A DNA stretch of 64,000 nucleotides from Serinus canaria (Eukaryota > Chordata > Aves > Passeriformes > Fringillidae), in NCBI RefSeq assembly GCF_022539315.1, contig NC_066317.1:41882435-41946434 (forward strand), read 5' to 3'. Shown one piece after another: positions 40,301-47,650 of this stretch. Position 1 is the stretch's first letter. Every line of letters begins with the position of its first letter. Under the pieces are notes generated by a model. It was not told the origin of the DNA, made no database searches, and saw only the letters and a program-made list of their open reading frames with translations. The position numbers and the translations under genes were made by a program.

Positions 40301-43300
40301 CATTTCTACCTGAATTGCTAAAAGGCAGCTTACCGTGGTATCTGAAGCCTCAGACTGCACATCAATGTTTAGCGATGTGCTCTCACCTACAGAACCAGAT
40401 CCCACAGCTGAATCTATAGTCCGAACATCATCCTCCTCATTTTCTCTAGCCTGAAATATTTCATTGGCACAAATCAAAAGCTATATAAGGGGGCAGTAAA
40501 AATGACTTATGGAAGGTACTATATACCAAAATCAACACCCTCAGTAGCACCATCAAAACATAAATGGTCAACTCCTAAAAAAAGCTTACAGCGCAGAAAC
40601 AAACAAATTATGTTCTCAAACTTACAAGCATCTTTTGCAAAAATTTCAGATAGGATTTCTCCTGCTCTTTAAGGTCATCTATAAGGTGTGATAAACGCTC
40701 AACATTGGCCGATCTTTCATTTTTCTCTACAAGATCATCCCGCATGGAGCTGGCCTTAGCAATATAGTCGCGAATCTGAACTAGTCTGCTCACAATCTGC
40801 AAAGACACTGAAGTTACTAAATGCATTCAGCTACAACTGCAACGTATTCAATGCACAAGACACAGTGATAGCAACAGCAAAGGAGTAATGAAAGGGGGAC
40901 AGGTTAGTACTTTCCCTCCTCCAAGCACTCTTCCACAAGAGGTTAAGAGTCAGGAGCCTTTATAAGGATAGATTTATGCATGCGGGAAGTTGCAAGGCTG
41001 AAGCACAGGGCTTCTGGTCAACACAGGCTAAAATACAACTGAACTCATCAACATAGGAAAACAGTCAACTGTGAGAGCACTTTCTGGAGCCACATAAAAG
41101 AGAACCAACCCCTAAACCAAAAATTATTATTACTTCTGTTACCAACAAGCAGATTTCCAAAGAACAATAGATGATTAAGTTTGTTTTCACATTTTCTTCA
41201 AGTTTCAGAACAGTAGGAAGTTAAATATTTCCAAAAATGATTTATACGTTGAAGAAATTTAGAAAGCAGCAAAGATCAAGAGTCAATATTTTGTAGACTT
41301 TTTAGAGTGTGTAAATACCTGGCTACTATCCATTGCCTGTTCTCCCCTTCCATCTTCTTGAGCAGATGCTTGACAATTTTGCAAAAAATCCTTGCTTAGA
41401 GCAGCTCCAAACAACTCTTTACATTGCGCTGATACCCCACCTTCCTTTTTTTGGGAACCTGAGGCAGGATCTTTGCTTTTGTTAGTATTAATCTGTACTG
41501 ACAGGAAGTTGAATGGTTTTTTGTTTTCATTAAGTTGACGTTTGTTATTAGCAGCCGTTGCTCTGCCTTGAGAATCACTTCCAATGCTTCTCTGTATACA
41601 AAGAAAAGAAAGAACAATTGCTTTATTTTTTCATCCAATATGTTCTCAACACTGCTTTGTTTCCCTGCTTGTATTACTACTTCTACAGTATTATTAGACT
41701 GATTTTAAAGTTACCTCATCAGTCACCAACTGGCCAAAAGTTAGCTGAAGACAATCCAATAATTTTTTGCTATAAAGTTTTCAGAAAGCAAATCCATCCT
41801 CCCAGAACAATGAGAAGCAAAAACATTTGTTAGTTTCTCAGAATTTAGTTCCTCATTTTTGCTGTCAATTCAACCTTAACTGTAGCAAAAAGGAGCCTAC
41901 TTCTCCAGGTACATTTGAGAAAAAAAACAGTAATAAAAGAGTAACATATTCCTGTGCAGAACATAATACCTCAGAACTTCAGCTTTTCTTTAAAACCCTG
42001 TGAATAGCAACATGCTGCCATAACGTACATTTGAGGAGGAAGTTATGCCCAGCCTTTAAACTGTAAGTCAACACAATGAATCACACTGGAAAGAACCATC
42101 ATAACCAAAGAAGTTAGCAATACAATAATCTTTGGTAAAGATGAACTAGCCTCTGTTCTGAAATTGTTAGCATGAATTTATGCCTTGTTCCAAAAGAATC
42201 AATCCCTCATATTTTTCCTTAGCTTTGGACAAGGGAAGGATGAATGCACTGTATTTCCAAAAAAGTAGTTATGGCTCAAGAATTTGTGCCATAAAACTCT
42301 CTGCTCTATTGAGGAGCAGTTTTTAATGATACTCCTCTGCTTAATCCACAACGGTAGTAGTGTTCAGGATCACAAACTGGCAATTTGAGAACAGACTTTC
42401 AAAATAAGGTAACTGCTACTTTCAGGTAGCATACAAGTATGACGAGTAAGAAATACTGCTCTGAGGACACAGCAATTTGTTAATGGCTGAGAGCAAGAAG
42501 ACAGCTATCACACATACAGAGGAAAGCCATAGTCCTGAACTTTCTCTTATTTTCTGAGGTTCAAAACCAGAATTTTGACATGGTGCCTATAATTTTTTTT
42601 TTTACCTTAATCACTTATGGAAGGATTCTTTATCCATCTGTCACTTTATTAAGAGATAACTGAATACATTTTGGAGTCACATTTCTAGTGGGAGCTAGTA
42701 TTCACACAAACCTGATCCAGATCACTGAAGTTTATTCTTTGTTTAAGCCTTTCTAGTTCAGCCTGCTCTGGAACAGACATCTGAGTCATGTATCGAGCAT
42801 GAGGAAAGCTATGAGAAGTTCTGGTCTTCCGTCGTTCCATTCCAGGTGAAGATTCTGGAGATATGTCATTAGTAAGCCTTGTATCACCTTCCCCACTAAG
42901 CTTTTTCTTGTTTTTCTCTGAAGATCTGTTTGCTTTCTTCTGTTGACCTCCCCAGTCCTTAAGGGGAAGGAGAGAGAGAAAAAAATCATATTTGTTATCC
43001 ACCCAGACAAAAAGCAAATGTTTGCATTCTGTGAGAGAGTTTACTTCCATTTTAGAAGTAAAAATAGCAAGCCACATTGAAGTAAGCACTAAGTTTTCTA
43101 GAGCAAATGTCACTTTACAAAATAAAATTTTCTCAACTGCATAATTAAAAATAGTCTGTCAGGAAATTTTAAATCCATTTATCCTAAATGCATTAAATTA
43201 ACTTCAAATGAAGTTCAAGTTGTGTTTTTCTTCTTTGCTGGAGACTCTTTTACTTTCAGGAATTTAGAACGTTTAAATTATAGCTTTCACTTTCCTGTCA

Positions 43301-43674
43301 CCTACAATGCTTTTGTGTCCAGCTACTTTATTTATCCAAAACACTTGCCATAAATACCCCTGCAGACCTCACAATCTCTGAATGATACCCATTGCTTGCT
43401 TACATTTACCTCAAGGTTTCCAGGTAAAGCTGGAAACCTTGGATATAAAGCCATGCAGGATGAGGCTTAGGGGTCTGCATTGCTACCTGCCAGAATCTAG
43501 CTGGTAATTCTAATGTACGGCATCAAATGGCAACAAAAAGGAAAAAAATAGACAAGAAATAAAAGAAAAAAAAATTACCGTGTTGTTCAGCCGGTCATCA
43601 AGGCTCTCATTGCTCCAGCTGGGCAAGTCCTGATCATTCATGCCTTCTTCAAAGGGAGCACCTCCTGTTGCCAT
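7315..43674 (-). CDS. PCM1: Pericentriolar material 1 protein, complete coding span in 38 exons
   Basis: PCM1 is the scaffold of centriolar satellites, the dynein-moved granules that deliver proteins to centrosome and cilium base. Its 38 coding exons run right to left and total 6156 nt: 2051 codons plus stop (human 2024). All exon phases match. The start reads MATGGAPFEEGMNDQDLPSW and the protein ends GAQNA. Highly conserved blocks include MSVPEQAELERLKQRINFSD, the coiled-coil runs (QHDLLKRMLQQQEELKALQG; EKFYEAKLQQQQRELKQLQE; RRHEILREELRQRRKQLEAL), MFEALRDTIYSEVATLISQN and the acidic GSGEDENEDEE tract. The LC3/GABARAP-binding core FVKV, known from human PCM1, is kept near residue 1987. Fast-changing parts are exons 15, 31 and 34. 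Splice sites are GT-AG throughout. No frameshift or stop was found. Identity rests on remembered human sequence and is certain to my eye. Confidence 0.97.
7341..8648 (-). other. PCM1: PCM1 last intron
   Basis: AT-rich intron of 1.3 kb. It holds one copy of a 100-bp duplicated block (7945-8044). The + strand reading frames here look like chance. Confidence 0.8.
7945..8044. repeat. 100-bp direct repeat, copy A
   Basis: Matches 9592-9691 with about nine mismatches and no gap by manual alignment, starting AAAACATCAGTTATTTGTAC in both. It does not match any interspersed family I know. Confidence 0.85.
8649..8772 (-). CDS. PCM1: PCM1 coding exon 37
   Basis: The acceptor is TTACAAAG|GC and the donor CCTG|GTAATT. 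It encodes residues 2003-2043 (ADLMKKMETEAQTKSLSDEL onward, ending TLKEP). Human reads ADLRKKMVEEEQ and ETLKEPE. If the donor were ignored, reading would continue 22 codons into the intron. Confidence 0.93.
8896..8988 (-). CDS. PCM1: PCM1 coding exon 36, with LC3-interacting region
   Basis: The 93 nt encode residues 1972-2002. The stretch SDEDDFVKVEDLPLKL is nearly identical to human. FVKV preceded by acidic residues is the LIR through which human PCM1 binds GABARAP-type ATG8 proteins. Donor GAG|GTATTT, acceptor TTAACAG. Confidence 0.95.
9184..9434 (-). CDS. PCM1: PCM1 coding exon 35
   Basis: Encodes residues 1888-1971. The N-terminal half is a serine/threonine-rich stretch unlike human; the end SSMAGSPDTESPVLVNEY matches human SSLAGSPDTESPVLVNDY. 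The donor is TAT|GTGTGT, a weak match to consensus. Confidence 0.92.
9592..9691. repeat. 100-bp direct repeat, copy B
   Basis: Partner of 7945-8044, in the same orientation, in the intron between coding exons 34 and 35. Confidence 0.85.
10368..10434 (-). CDS. PCM1: PCM1 coding exon 34
   Basis: The acceptor is CCAATAG|AC and the donor TAAAG|GTAAGC. The 67 nt encode TSNQELTKAKSSEISSSEQP then AK and the first base of a Gly (residues 1866-1887). This part is not alignable with human by eye; the exon is accepted on splice sites and phase with both neighbours. Confidence 0.8.
11321..11466 (-). CDS. PCM1: PCM1 coding exon 33
   Basis: Residues 1817-1865: LSKAETQALTNYGSGEDENE, then DEEIEFEEGPVDVQTSLQAS, nearly identical to human. 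Strongly acidic. The donor is AACAG|GTACAG. Confidence 0.95.
11738..11764. repeat. AAAT/AATA microsatellite
   Basis: Short tandem run of AAAT units with one phase slip, in the intron between coding exons 32 and 33. Confidence 0.85.
12152..12290 (-). CDS. PCM1: PCM1 coding exon 32
   Basis: Residues 1771-1816: DKDETETAKQ..., then IRSDASEQEEDEESESGPVAI. Human has DKDETETVKQ and SDISDQEEDEESEGCPVSI. Donor AATAA|GTAAGG. Confidence 0.94.
13491..13550 (-). CDS. PCM1: PCM1 coding exon 31
   Basis: 60 nt (20 codons): AKKGLQVDVCSSVEDVDEDK. Human at this place has AKRILEDHGSPAGEIDDEDK, so only the ends are conserved. Acceptor TTCTAG|GC, donor ACAAA|GTATGT. Confidence 0.88.
13828..13906 (+). repeat. CR1 LINE 3' tail
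   Basis: GGCAGGAGGGCTTGAAACCA then GATGATCTTTAAGGTCCTTTCC and a degenerate end, the typical CR1 terminus. The 5' part is missing. Confidence 0.8.
15040..15525 (+). mobile_element. Degenerate solo LTR of the same avian ERV family (copy 2)
   Basis: Carries the GATGTCCCACACCACACAGC block, a CATATAAAGCT TATA-like box at about 15224, GAGGTGGCTGAACACCTGCC, TTTGCTCTGC, the CTTTATCTCAACCCAGGAGT hinge and the 3' end CTACTGGGGTTAAACTA. It is clearer than the copy at 5.3-5.7 kb. No flanking internal retroviral genes. The 5' edge is uncertain and may reach about 14.9 kb. Confidence 0.78.
15857..16054 (-). CDS. PCM1: PCM1 coding exon 30
   Basis: Residues 1685-1750: DSLAKFAGRKLKDCGEDLLV, then EISEVLFNELAFFKLMQDLD and VKQRCKRKIE. 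Almost identical to human until the last few codons. Confidence 0.96.
16583..16717 (-). CDS. PCM1: PCM1 coding exon 29
   Basis: Residues 1640-1684: EHMDEVCSSQLLTSVRRMVL, then TLTQQNDESKEFVKFFHKQL and GSILQ, identical to human as remembered. Phase 0 at both ends. Confidence 0.96.
17776..17909 (-). CDS. PCM1: PCM1 coding exon 28
   Basis: Residues 1595-1639. The first third is variable (PGTGECQSVPQSGDVSAV); the end CPRIDTQQLDRQIKAIMKEV then IPFLK is conserved. Confidence 0.95.
18145..18282 (-). CDS. PCM1: PCM1 coding exon 27
   Basis: Residues 1549-1594: NTVIHLDKALSWMREYERMK then a variable serine-rich tail. Human has NTVIHLDQALARMREYERMK followed by unrelated residues. Confidence 0.94.
18595..18715 (-). 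CDS. PCM1: PCM1 coding exon 26
   Basis: Residues 1509-1548: ETFGKNFSTEACQECERPDA, then DNGSTLSTSSNFEPFATDDL. Human has SNFEPFATDDL at the same place. Donor CCTTG|GTGAGA. Confidence 0.94.
19301..19429 (-). CDS. PCM1: PCM1 coding exon 25
   Basis: Residues 1466-1508: DIVTRHLCEKNEKG..., then WVASNSELTPSESLASTDD. Phase 0 at both ends, donor GATGAT|GTAAGT. Confidence 0.95.
19510..19682 (-). CDS. PCM1: PCM1 coding exon 24
   Basis: Residues 1408-1465: ETGSDLSMFEALRDTIYSEV, then ATLISQNESRPHFLIELFHE and LQLLNTDYLRQRALYALQ. The most conserved exon in the gene, essentially identical to human. Confidence 0.97.
20843..20899 (-). CDS. PCM1: Candidate PCM1 cassette exon, 19 codons
   Basis: On the - strand a pyrimidine-rich tract ends in CTACAG at 20900, followed by 57 nt and the donor GCCAG|GTAATG. 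Inserted between coding exons 23 and 24 (both phase 1) it stays open and adds AHARRILQQSNRNACIEAP before the conserved ETGSD. Splice sites, length divisible by three and matching phase all support an alternative exon; expression cannot be seen. Confidence 0.5.
21687..21845 (-). CDS. PCM1: PCM1 coding exon 23
   Basis: Residues 1355-1407: GYESASASSVCEPCKNNKSR, then HSDDVVHAKVFSKRNQEQLE and KIIKYSRSTEMSS. Human: RYESASMSSTCEPCKSRNRH and so on. Confidence 0.95.
22372..22730 (-). CDS. PCM1: PCM1 coding exon 22
   Basis: The longest coding exon, residues 1235-1354. A variable first half is followed by FDEESLESFSSMPDPIDPTT, VTKTFRSRKASAQASLASKD and KTPKSK, as in human. The acceptor is a NAGNAG (TAGCAG): use of the first AG (exon from 22733) adds one Ser codon. 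It is preceded by a long poly-T tract on this strand. Confidence 0.95.
23400..23583 (-). CDS. PCM1: PCM1 coding exon 21
   Basis: Residues 1174-1234: INCNPVFPSGFGDFAHNVSP, then SSEQQEQQHPLEHNTSGKTE and YMAFPKPFESSSSNGAEKQ. Human: MNFSPLFPSNFGDFSQN and YMAFPKPFESSSSIGAEKPR. Confidence 0.95.
24453..24549. repeat. Long perfect inverted repeat (37-bp arms, 7-nt loop)
   Basis: The arms 24460-24496 and 24504-24540 are exact reverse complements around the loop ATAACTA. Seven more pairs (24453-24459 with 24543-24549) extend the stem past a 2-nt bulge. Each arm also holds CAGTATGAAG twice, so sub-hairpins are possible. It lies in the intron between coding exons 20 and 21. Confidence 0.97.
24711..24901 (-). 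CDS. PCM1: PCM1 coding exon 20
   Basis: Residues 1110-1173: LKQMLSDLMQQQEQQCQEKP, then ERGSSAPPPPSPVFCPFNYP and PVNLFSVPGFTNFSSFAPG. Human: LKQMLNELMRQQ and PVNLFNIPGFTNFSSFAPG. Confidence 0.96.
25756..25901 (-). CDS. PCM1: PCM1 coding exon 19
   Basis: Residues 1062-1109: TLSCLLQTLLTGPYSMMPNN, then VASSQIHLIMHQLNQCYTQL and TWQQNNVQ. Close to human throughout. Confidence 0.96.
26020..26242 (-). CDS. PCM1: PCM1 coding exon 18
   Basis: Residues 987-1061: WKNCRPLSADGNYRPVSKAR, then RRQENFRWMSELSYVEEKER and WQEQINQLKKQ, a coiled-coil stretch, ending in TLMQDQQ. Donor CAG|GTAGAT. Confidence 0.96.
26632..26690. repeat. Two-copy tandem repeat, unit about 33 bp
   Basis: ATTTTCATTTAGTCACACAA at 26632 recurs with few changes at 26665 (ATTTTCATTTAATCACACAA). 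The second copy is incomplete. Intronic. Confidence 0.85.
27128..27325 (-). CDS. PCM1: PCM1 coding exon 17
   Basis: Residues 921-986: TMATWGGSTQCALEEENGDE, then DGYLSDGGGQAEEEEEDASS and FSVYPNNNIPENAYFGKGNK. Human: TMATWGGSTQCALDEEGDED. Donor GATAG|GTTAGT. Confidence 0.96.
27487..28083 (+). repeat. CR1 LINE 3' end, about 0.6 kb
   Basis: Runs from the CR1 terminal coding region (short frames resembling LRELGLLSLEE) through TCAGGGGGGTTTAGGCTGGA to GGCCTTTTCCAACCCAGTTG and the tail ATTCTGTGATTCT. Strong but diverged match to avian CR1, inserted antisense in the PCM1 intron between coding exons 16 and 17. No intact reading frame. Confidence 0.9.
28465..28655 (-). CDS. PCM1: PCM1 coding exon 16
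   Basis: Residues 858-920: LWSEMRRHEILREELRQRRK, then QLEALMAEDQRRRELAETIS and CTPRQSRTE. Charged coiled coil as in human. The acceptor is AAGCAG, a NAGNAG whose upstream AG would add a Gln codon (exon from 28658). Confidence 0.95.
29104..29238 (-). CDS. PCM1: PCM1 coding exon 15
   Basis: 45 codons, residues 813-857: LSAGLGNCPANRQTSQATST, then PATNECNTAGKPLFECDESL. Only loosely like human (LSAASVGNCPTKKYMPAVTS and FEPEDSS). Accepted on phase 0 at both ends and on good splice sites. Confidence 0.92.
29921..30050 (-). CDS. PCM1: PCM1 coding exon 14
   Basis: Residues 769-812: EKFYEAKLQQQQRELKQLQE, then ERRKLFEIQEKIQVLQKACP. Coiled coil, close to human. Confidence 0.96.
30129..30280 (-). CDS. 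PCM1: PCM1 coding exon 13
   Basis: Residues 719-768: DDDPEPQGAVANASNIGDLL, then GEVEETKQQPNNVRASSNKL and VRLNEKA. Matches human in outline (DDDAAQGVISASASN and VNEKAREK). Confidence 0.94.
30281..31849 (-). other. PCM1: PCM1 intron between coding exons 12 and 13
   Basis: 1.6 kb of AT-rich intron. Nothing recognised. Confidence 0.8.
31850..32061 (-). CDS. PCM1: PCM1 coding exon 12
   Basis: Residues 648-718: CHNRENDKRLDLPQGEDDEV, then SSHRSSLGDVAGDAEFEQKI and NRLIAAKQKLRQLQNLAAMV. The last part is nearly identical to human; the acidic start is shorter. Confidence 0.96.
32279..32436 (-). CDS. PCM1: PCM1 coding exon 11
   Basis: Residues 595-647: NPQGISSWSEINSNSNVQCG, then ANNRDGRHLNTDCEINNRSA and ANIRTLNMSSAL. 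Human: NPQVASTWNEVNSHSNAQCV. Confidence 0.95.
33173..33349 (-). CDS. PCM1: PCM1 coding exon 10
   Basis: Residues 536-594: KLNEVRKRLNELRELVHYYE, then QTSDMMADAVNENTKEEEET and SESDSEHEDPQPVTNI. Coiled coil then acidic, as in human. Confidence 0.96.
33651..33849 (-). CDS. PCM1: PCM1 coding exon 9
   Basis: Residues 470-535: FFPASSSPQRSVDQRSTTSA, then VNGEPNSLASAPYPPDSLVS and QNESEEDENLNPTEKL. The phase demands the CTGTAG acceptor, which adds FFPA relative to the human NNSSSSPQRSVDQ junction. Human has no such residues as I remember it. Confidence 0.93.
35095..35311 (-). CDS. PCM1: PCM1 coding exon 8
   Basis: Residues 398-469: TQSVPDNRRQAESLSLTREI, then KMRMLQGKKQKMDKLLGELH and TLRDQHLNNSS. Human is close. 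Confidence 0.96.
35741..35850 (-). CDS. PCM1: PCM1 coding exon 7
   Basis: Residues 361-397: VVTETTGSVSGVSLTSELNE, then ELNDLIQRFHNQLHDSQ. Human: VVAETAGSLSGVSITSELNE. Confidence 0.96.
36783..36960 (-). CDS. PCM1: PCM1 coding exon 6
   Basis: Residues 302-360: ARDPQQEAKEELENLKKQHD, then LLKRMLQQQEELKALQGRQA and ALLALQHKAEQAIAVLDDS. A coiled coil in the self-association and satellite-forming N-terminal half; near-identical to human. Confidence 0.97.
36961..38873 (-). other. PCM1: PCM1 intron, 3' part (before coding exon 6)
   Basis: 1.9 kb of AT-rich intron between the candidate 63-codon cassette exon and coding exon 6. Nothing else recognised. Confidence 0.75.
38874..39062 (-). CDS. PCM1: Candidate PCM1 cassette exon, 63 codons
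   Basis: The acceptor is ATATAG|GAGG and the donor CAAAG|GTACAC, 189 nt, open and in phase 0 between coding exons 5 and 6 (both phase 0). It would insert EVSFSLSCRPRIEDKLGNSA, then DIDVTPSPKGKRERAALNDR and EIWPCGINSQDLGLLSK between SEASDTT and ARDPQQ. The SPKGKRER part is a possible basic or phosphorylation-type motif. Low-complexity bias and repeats are absent. I do not remember this in the canonical human protein; other human isoforms may contain it. Confidence 0.6.
39063..40333 (-). other. PCM1: PCM1 intron, 5' part (after coding exon 5)
   Basis: AT-rich intron. It includes two adjacent small palindromes at 40184-40224. No gene or interspersed repeat recognised. Confidence 0.75.
40334..40450 (-). 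CDS. PCM1: PCM1 coding exon 5
   Basis: Residues 263-301: ARENEEDDVRTIDSAVGSGS, then VGESTSLNIDVQSEASDTT. Human differs at a few positions. Phase 0 at both ends. Confidence 0.96.
40626..40796 (-). CDS. PCM1: PCM1 coding exon 4
   Basis: Residues 206-262: IVSRLVQIRDYIAKASSMRD, then DLVEKNERSANVERLSHLID and DLKEQEKSYLKFLQKML. Coiled coil, nearly identical to human. Confidence 0.97.
41319..41591 (-). CDS. PCM1: PCM1 coding exon 3
   Basis: Residues 115-205: RSIGSDSQGRATAANNKRQL, then NENKKPFNFLSVQINTNKSK and AQCKELFGAALSKDFLQNCQ, ending AMDSSQ. Human: RSIGSDSQGRATAANNKRQL and so on. Confidence 0.97.
42712..42957 (-). CDS. PCM1: PCM1 coding exon 2
   Basis: Residues 33-114: DWGGQQKKANRSSEKNKKKL, then NDISPESSPGMERRKTRTSH and MSVPEQAELERLKQRINFSD. 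Acceptor CTTAAG|GA, donor GATCAG|GTTTGT. Confidence 0.97.
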
Positions 43675-43697
43675 GACAAGTGATCAATAAAAGCAAT
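43579..43697 (-). CDS. PCM1: PCM1 coding exon 1 (start codon at 43674-43672)
   Basis: The acceptor CTTATAG ends at 43698; 23 nt of 5' UTR precede the ATG. Residues 1-32 read MATGGAPFEEGMNDQDLPSW then SNESLDDRLNNT; human starts MATGGGPFEDGMNDQDLPNW. The start is chosen on this match. Confidence 0.96.
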
Positions 43698-46639
43698 CTA
43701 TAAGAAGGAGTTGAAAGAAATGTGTTGTATTAAAATCAGTTTACACAGAAAATGTTAAAGATTCATGATATGAGAAGACAACTACATAGTCACCATAAGA
43801 TGAAAACACAAAGCTGTTTAGGAAACTAAACTCCCCATTTACTACACTCTGTTACTAGAAATGTATCAATGAGAAGAACACAGAAACTGGCATTAAAAAA
43901 TAAAGAAATAGTAGTTGTGGGTTCACGGCTTTTTAACCTCTGATCTGTGAAAGAAAGATTTGAGCTTTTTTTGAGGGTTTCAATTGCCCTCACTTTAAAA
44001 CAAACAGTACAGTACTCAGAAAGGCTGCTTTGTAATTCATAAAGCCTACACTGTCAGGCCCAGGGTGATGTCTATTTGATACAGTAAGTGACTCTGGAAA
44101 CCCAGTACGTCAAACTTTCACATTCATTTTAATACTGAAATACTGAAAAGAGAGTACTGAATCCCACACTTGAAATACTACAAGGAAAACAGAAGTCAGT
44201 AAAAGGATTTTTACTTTCATTACAACACATTAAGCTATTTAAGCAGTGAATGACTGGCCACTTATATTACAGATTCTACCAAAACCAAACAAAACCATAT
44301 GAGTTTCAGAGAGGTCAACTGCTCTCTATCAGTGTCACTCTGTGCAATATAAAGCAACTTAAATATTTGAAATTTTCATTTTCATTTCTTGCTTTGATAT
44401 TAGAACTAAAAAAAAAATCATTAAATTTGAAAGATCAGAAAACGTATTCTTTTATGAGAGTGAAATTAGATTAGCCTGTTCCGAAAGGTGAAGAATATGT
44501 AACTAACCATATCTGCTAAGTGCTGCTGGCGCAATTCTACTGCAGAAAGCTACAAAATTTACCTATGTAGAACTGTAACAGATGCACAAGAAAAGCAGTC
44601 TCGCAGAGATTTTTTTTTTCCAGCTCATTCCCACCACTATGTTAGGACATAACCCTAAGTTTAACTGAAAAAATAAAAATATAGAAGTTGATAGAACCAC
44701 CTTCTCAACATTTTACTGCAACTATCTACTACTAATTTCCACAGAGTGCAGGTGAAGAAATCACCCAAAATTAAAGATTACAAAGTATTTAAGAAGTTTG
44801 TTGGTTTTTTTAATATCAGTTCCAGAAAGGAAAACAGATTAATCTTGAACTAAGTTTAAAAGCTGTCCTAGTACACCTATCTTGTTTAGGTATAGGATTC
44901 AATCAAAATCACACAGTACAGCCCTCTCAAGAGGCACACTTACAAGGCAGTATTCTATGCAAACACAGCCAATTACTAAATGATAAAGGACATGGGATCT
45001 AGCAGGCATGCTCCTTACACCATAACCACATCTCCACTCGGCAGTGTGCCAGCCTAGGCCCCGGTAACACAGTTCAGTCATTCTGCTTCTGCATCTCACA
45101 ATCACAACACACACAGAACAGGTGGACACTTCCACACTTCTGCTTTGGCAACTCTGCCCTACTGTCCCCATACAAGAACTCATACTCCCCTCTACATTCC
45201 GACAGAAGTGCCCACTAGGCCATGCAACCAGAGGGTACATCCTATAAAAAGTTCACAGGGAAGCTCATGATAAACTTACAAGCATTCAAAGCAAATGCAT
45301 AGTTATCAGTTTAAAAACAGCCATGATTTTAACAAACTATCTTCAGTTACAGATAAACTGCTCAGCGTTGTAGATGTGTAACACCCAACATTTCAACAGA
45401 CACTGTATCCTGACCTATGTCACTGAGCATTATGAGGAAGATTAGAGGCCATCTGGGTTTACAGTCCAATTCTGTAAGCCGTTTCCTCATCATCACGTTA
45501 TATAATTCTACTAAAACCATAGCAAAAGTAGTTTTTCCCTATCTTCCACTGTAAAAAGAAGTGGCAGTATTCATGTTTACAAAATACAAATAAATGTATT
45601 TCTTCTAAAACTTTCACAAAACCTGTTCTCAACTATCTTTGCTGTAGGATACTCTCATTACCTCAGAATATTGCAAATAACAGGACTCTCAAACAAGGAG
45701 ACCCAGCATACACCAACATGCCCTGATAAACACGGCTCAAAAATAACAGTATCTTCATTATTCCCAGCAAGAGGATTTTAAAGGAACCATCCCCTTACCA
45801 AAAAGTTTCTAAACATTCCTATTATAGTCTTTGATACCTCTAAATTAACTGTAATCAAGCAAGCTTAAGAACAGAGAGCTCTGATGGTATATTGCCTCTT
45901 TAACTCAGTTGAAAAACACAAAGAGGTTCTGCTAGGTTTTTTCTTCTTTTGCACTAAGCTGTGCTCTCCACATATGCATTTCACCAATGTACATTTTTTC
46001 TTTGTTTTCATTTACCAGCTATTTCTACAAAAAATCCTCTTCTAAAAACTTTGCTATCCTGCCATTGTCTGCCTATTTACTGACAGCAACCAATTGCTAA
46101 CTTCAGGTTCTTGTAAGTCATAGGATCTGTACAAAAGCTTTTGAGCATGTGCCTACTGCCTTACAACATTTCCCAGGGAATTGAGAAAAAAAGAAGACTT
46201 TCAACTATACCTTCTACAGAAATAAAAACTTCAGATAACATGCAGAATTACAGGGAAAACATGTAAGATTACAGTCAAAACATTCTGCACATGTATCAGC
46301 AATATGTAGATTGCACAGAGGAAACACATGCAAGCAAAACAAAGGTATGTACTTCAAAATGCTCTTTTTCTCCAGTGAAGATGCTCTTGAGAATTTTTTC
46401 CTGTAGCATTCATATGAAAGCAGGAGCTCTCTAGAGCAACTAATACTGCAGAGAAAAAACTTCTGACACTCAAAAAAATTAAACGGAAAACAGAAAGTTG
46501 CAAAAAGCCATGATAGCACCATAAAGGCTGACAACAGGGCCAAATATTAAAGTTTAGCTTTTCAAGACGTGCGCTCCTCACTGGGCCTTAACTCCTTAAA
46601 AGCAAACCATACAGTATCATCACACAGGAGCAGTTAACA
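43698..46639 (-). other. PCM1: PCM1 intron 1 (non-CpG part)
   Basis: AT-rich first intron. A 113-codon open frame on the - strand at 44899-45240 is more GC-rich than its surroundings but has no similarity I recognise. No repeats identified. Confidence 0.7.
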
Positions 46640-47517
46640 GAGCCAATCCTCTCCTGCCGCACCGGACAGCGCTCACACGAGCCACACACACACTCTGCCT
46701 ATGGGCGGTGTGTCGGGCACTTCCAGCTTCCAGCGCGGGGCCTCCCCAGCGCCCGCAGCCTCTGCCGTCCCGGACCTGTTCCGATCCCAACGGCAGGCGC
46801 CGAGCGCAGGCCCGGCGGGTCTCGTCGTCTCCAACGGGGCCGACGGAGCAAGCGATGGCCCGACGGCTCTGCCGGCCGCACCGCTCACTGCCTGAGACGG
46901 GTGAGGTGCTCACGGCCCAGGGGTGGCGGGCAGAGATGCCGCTCCTTCCCGGCGCCAAAGCCCGGGCGCCGCGGGGTGCGTGGGTAGGCGGGCTCTGCTC
47001 AAGGCGCTTCCAGTGCCGCGAAGGCGGCGGCGTCTCCTTGGAGAGCGGATAACGCGCCCTGCCCAGTGCGAGGGGCGCGGCCCGCACAGCCCGCTACTAC
47101 CGCACGGTTTCCCCGCCGCCCCGCACCTGCCTCCGAGCCCACAGCCTGCTCCGTGCCCCCACCCTCGCGGCCCCGCCGCCACCAGGGGAAAGGGACGGGG
47201 AAGGGGTAGCGCGCAGCGCCAGGGGCAGGAGAAGGCGGCTCACCCCGCGCCGGAGGGGAGGTCACCCGGCCTCGCTCCTCCTCCACCGCCGGCCGCCACT
47301 CGCGGGGCCCGGGCTGCCCGGACGAACGTTTCGCCTTCGGGCAGCGGAGGAGCGGCGCGGCCTCGCTTCGCCCGACGCGGCGGGACCGGGCTGGCGGAGG
47401 CGCTCACGACGCTCTTGCCTCAGCCACCGCCGCCATCTTGGCCGCCACTCCGCCGGGGGCGCGGGGGGCGGTTCCTGGCGGAGGGATACAGACACAGACG
47501 GACAGACAGACACTCAC

Positions 47518-47650
47518 CGTTACCTGGTAACCTCCGCCCGCCCATGTCCTTCCGCACTGCGCGCGCCCCGCCCGACCTGGACCGCGGAGCGCCCGAGGAT
47601 CCCCCGCGCAACCGCCGGGGCGGTCGGGAGAAGAGTGGTGGGCGAAGAAA
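47518..47650 (-). other. PCM1: Probable non-coding PCM1 exon 1
   Basis: In PCM1 sense a strong donor AACG|GTGAGT has its last exon base at 47518 (a second possible donor CCAG|GTAACG is 8 nt upstream in sense direction). The start is not defined by sequence; it should lie just downstream of the ZNF143-type motifs near 47.65-47.73 kb. Confidence 0.5.

Noticed and set aside
46620..47087. 155-codon open frame on the - strand in the CpG island
   Set aside because: Same GC-content effect; it lies in PCM1 intron 1 and has no similarity.
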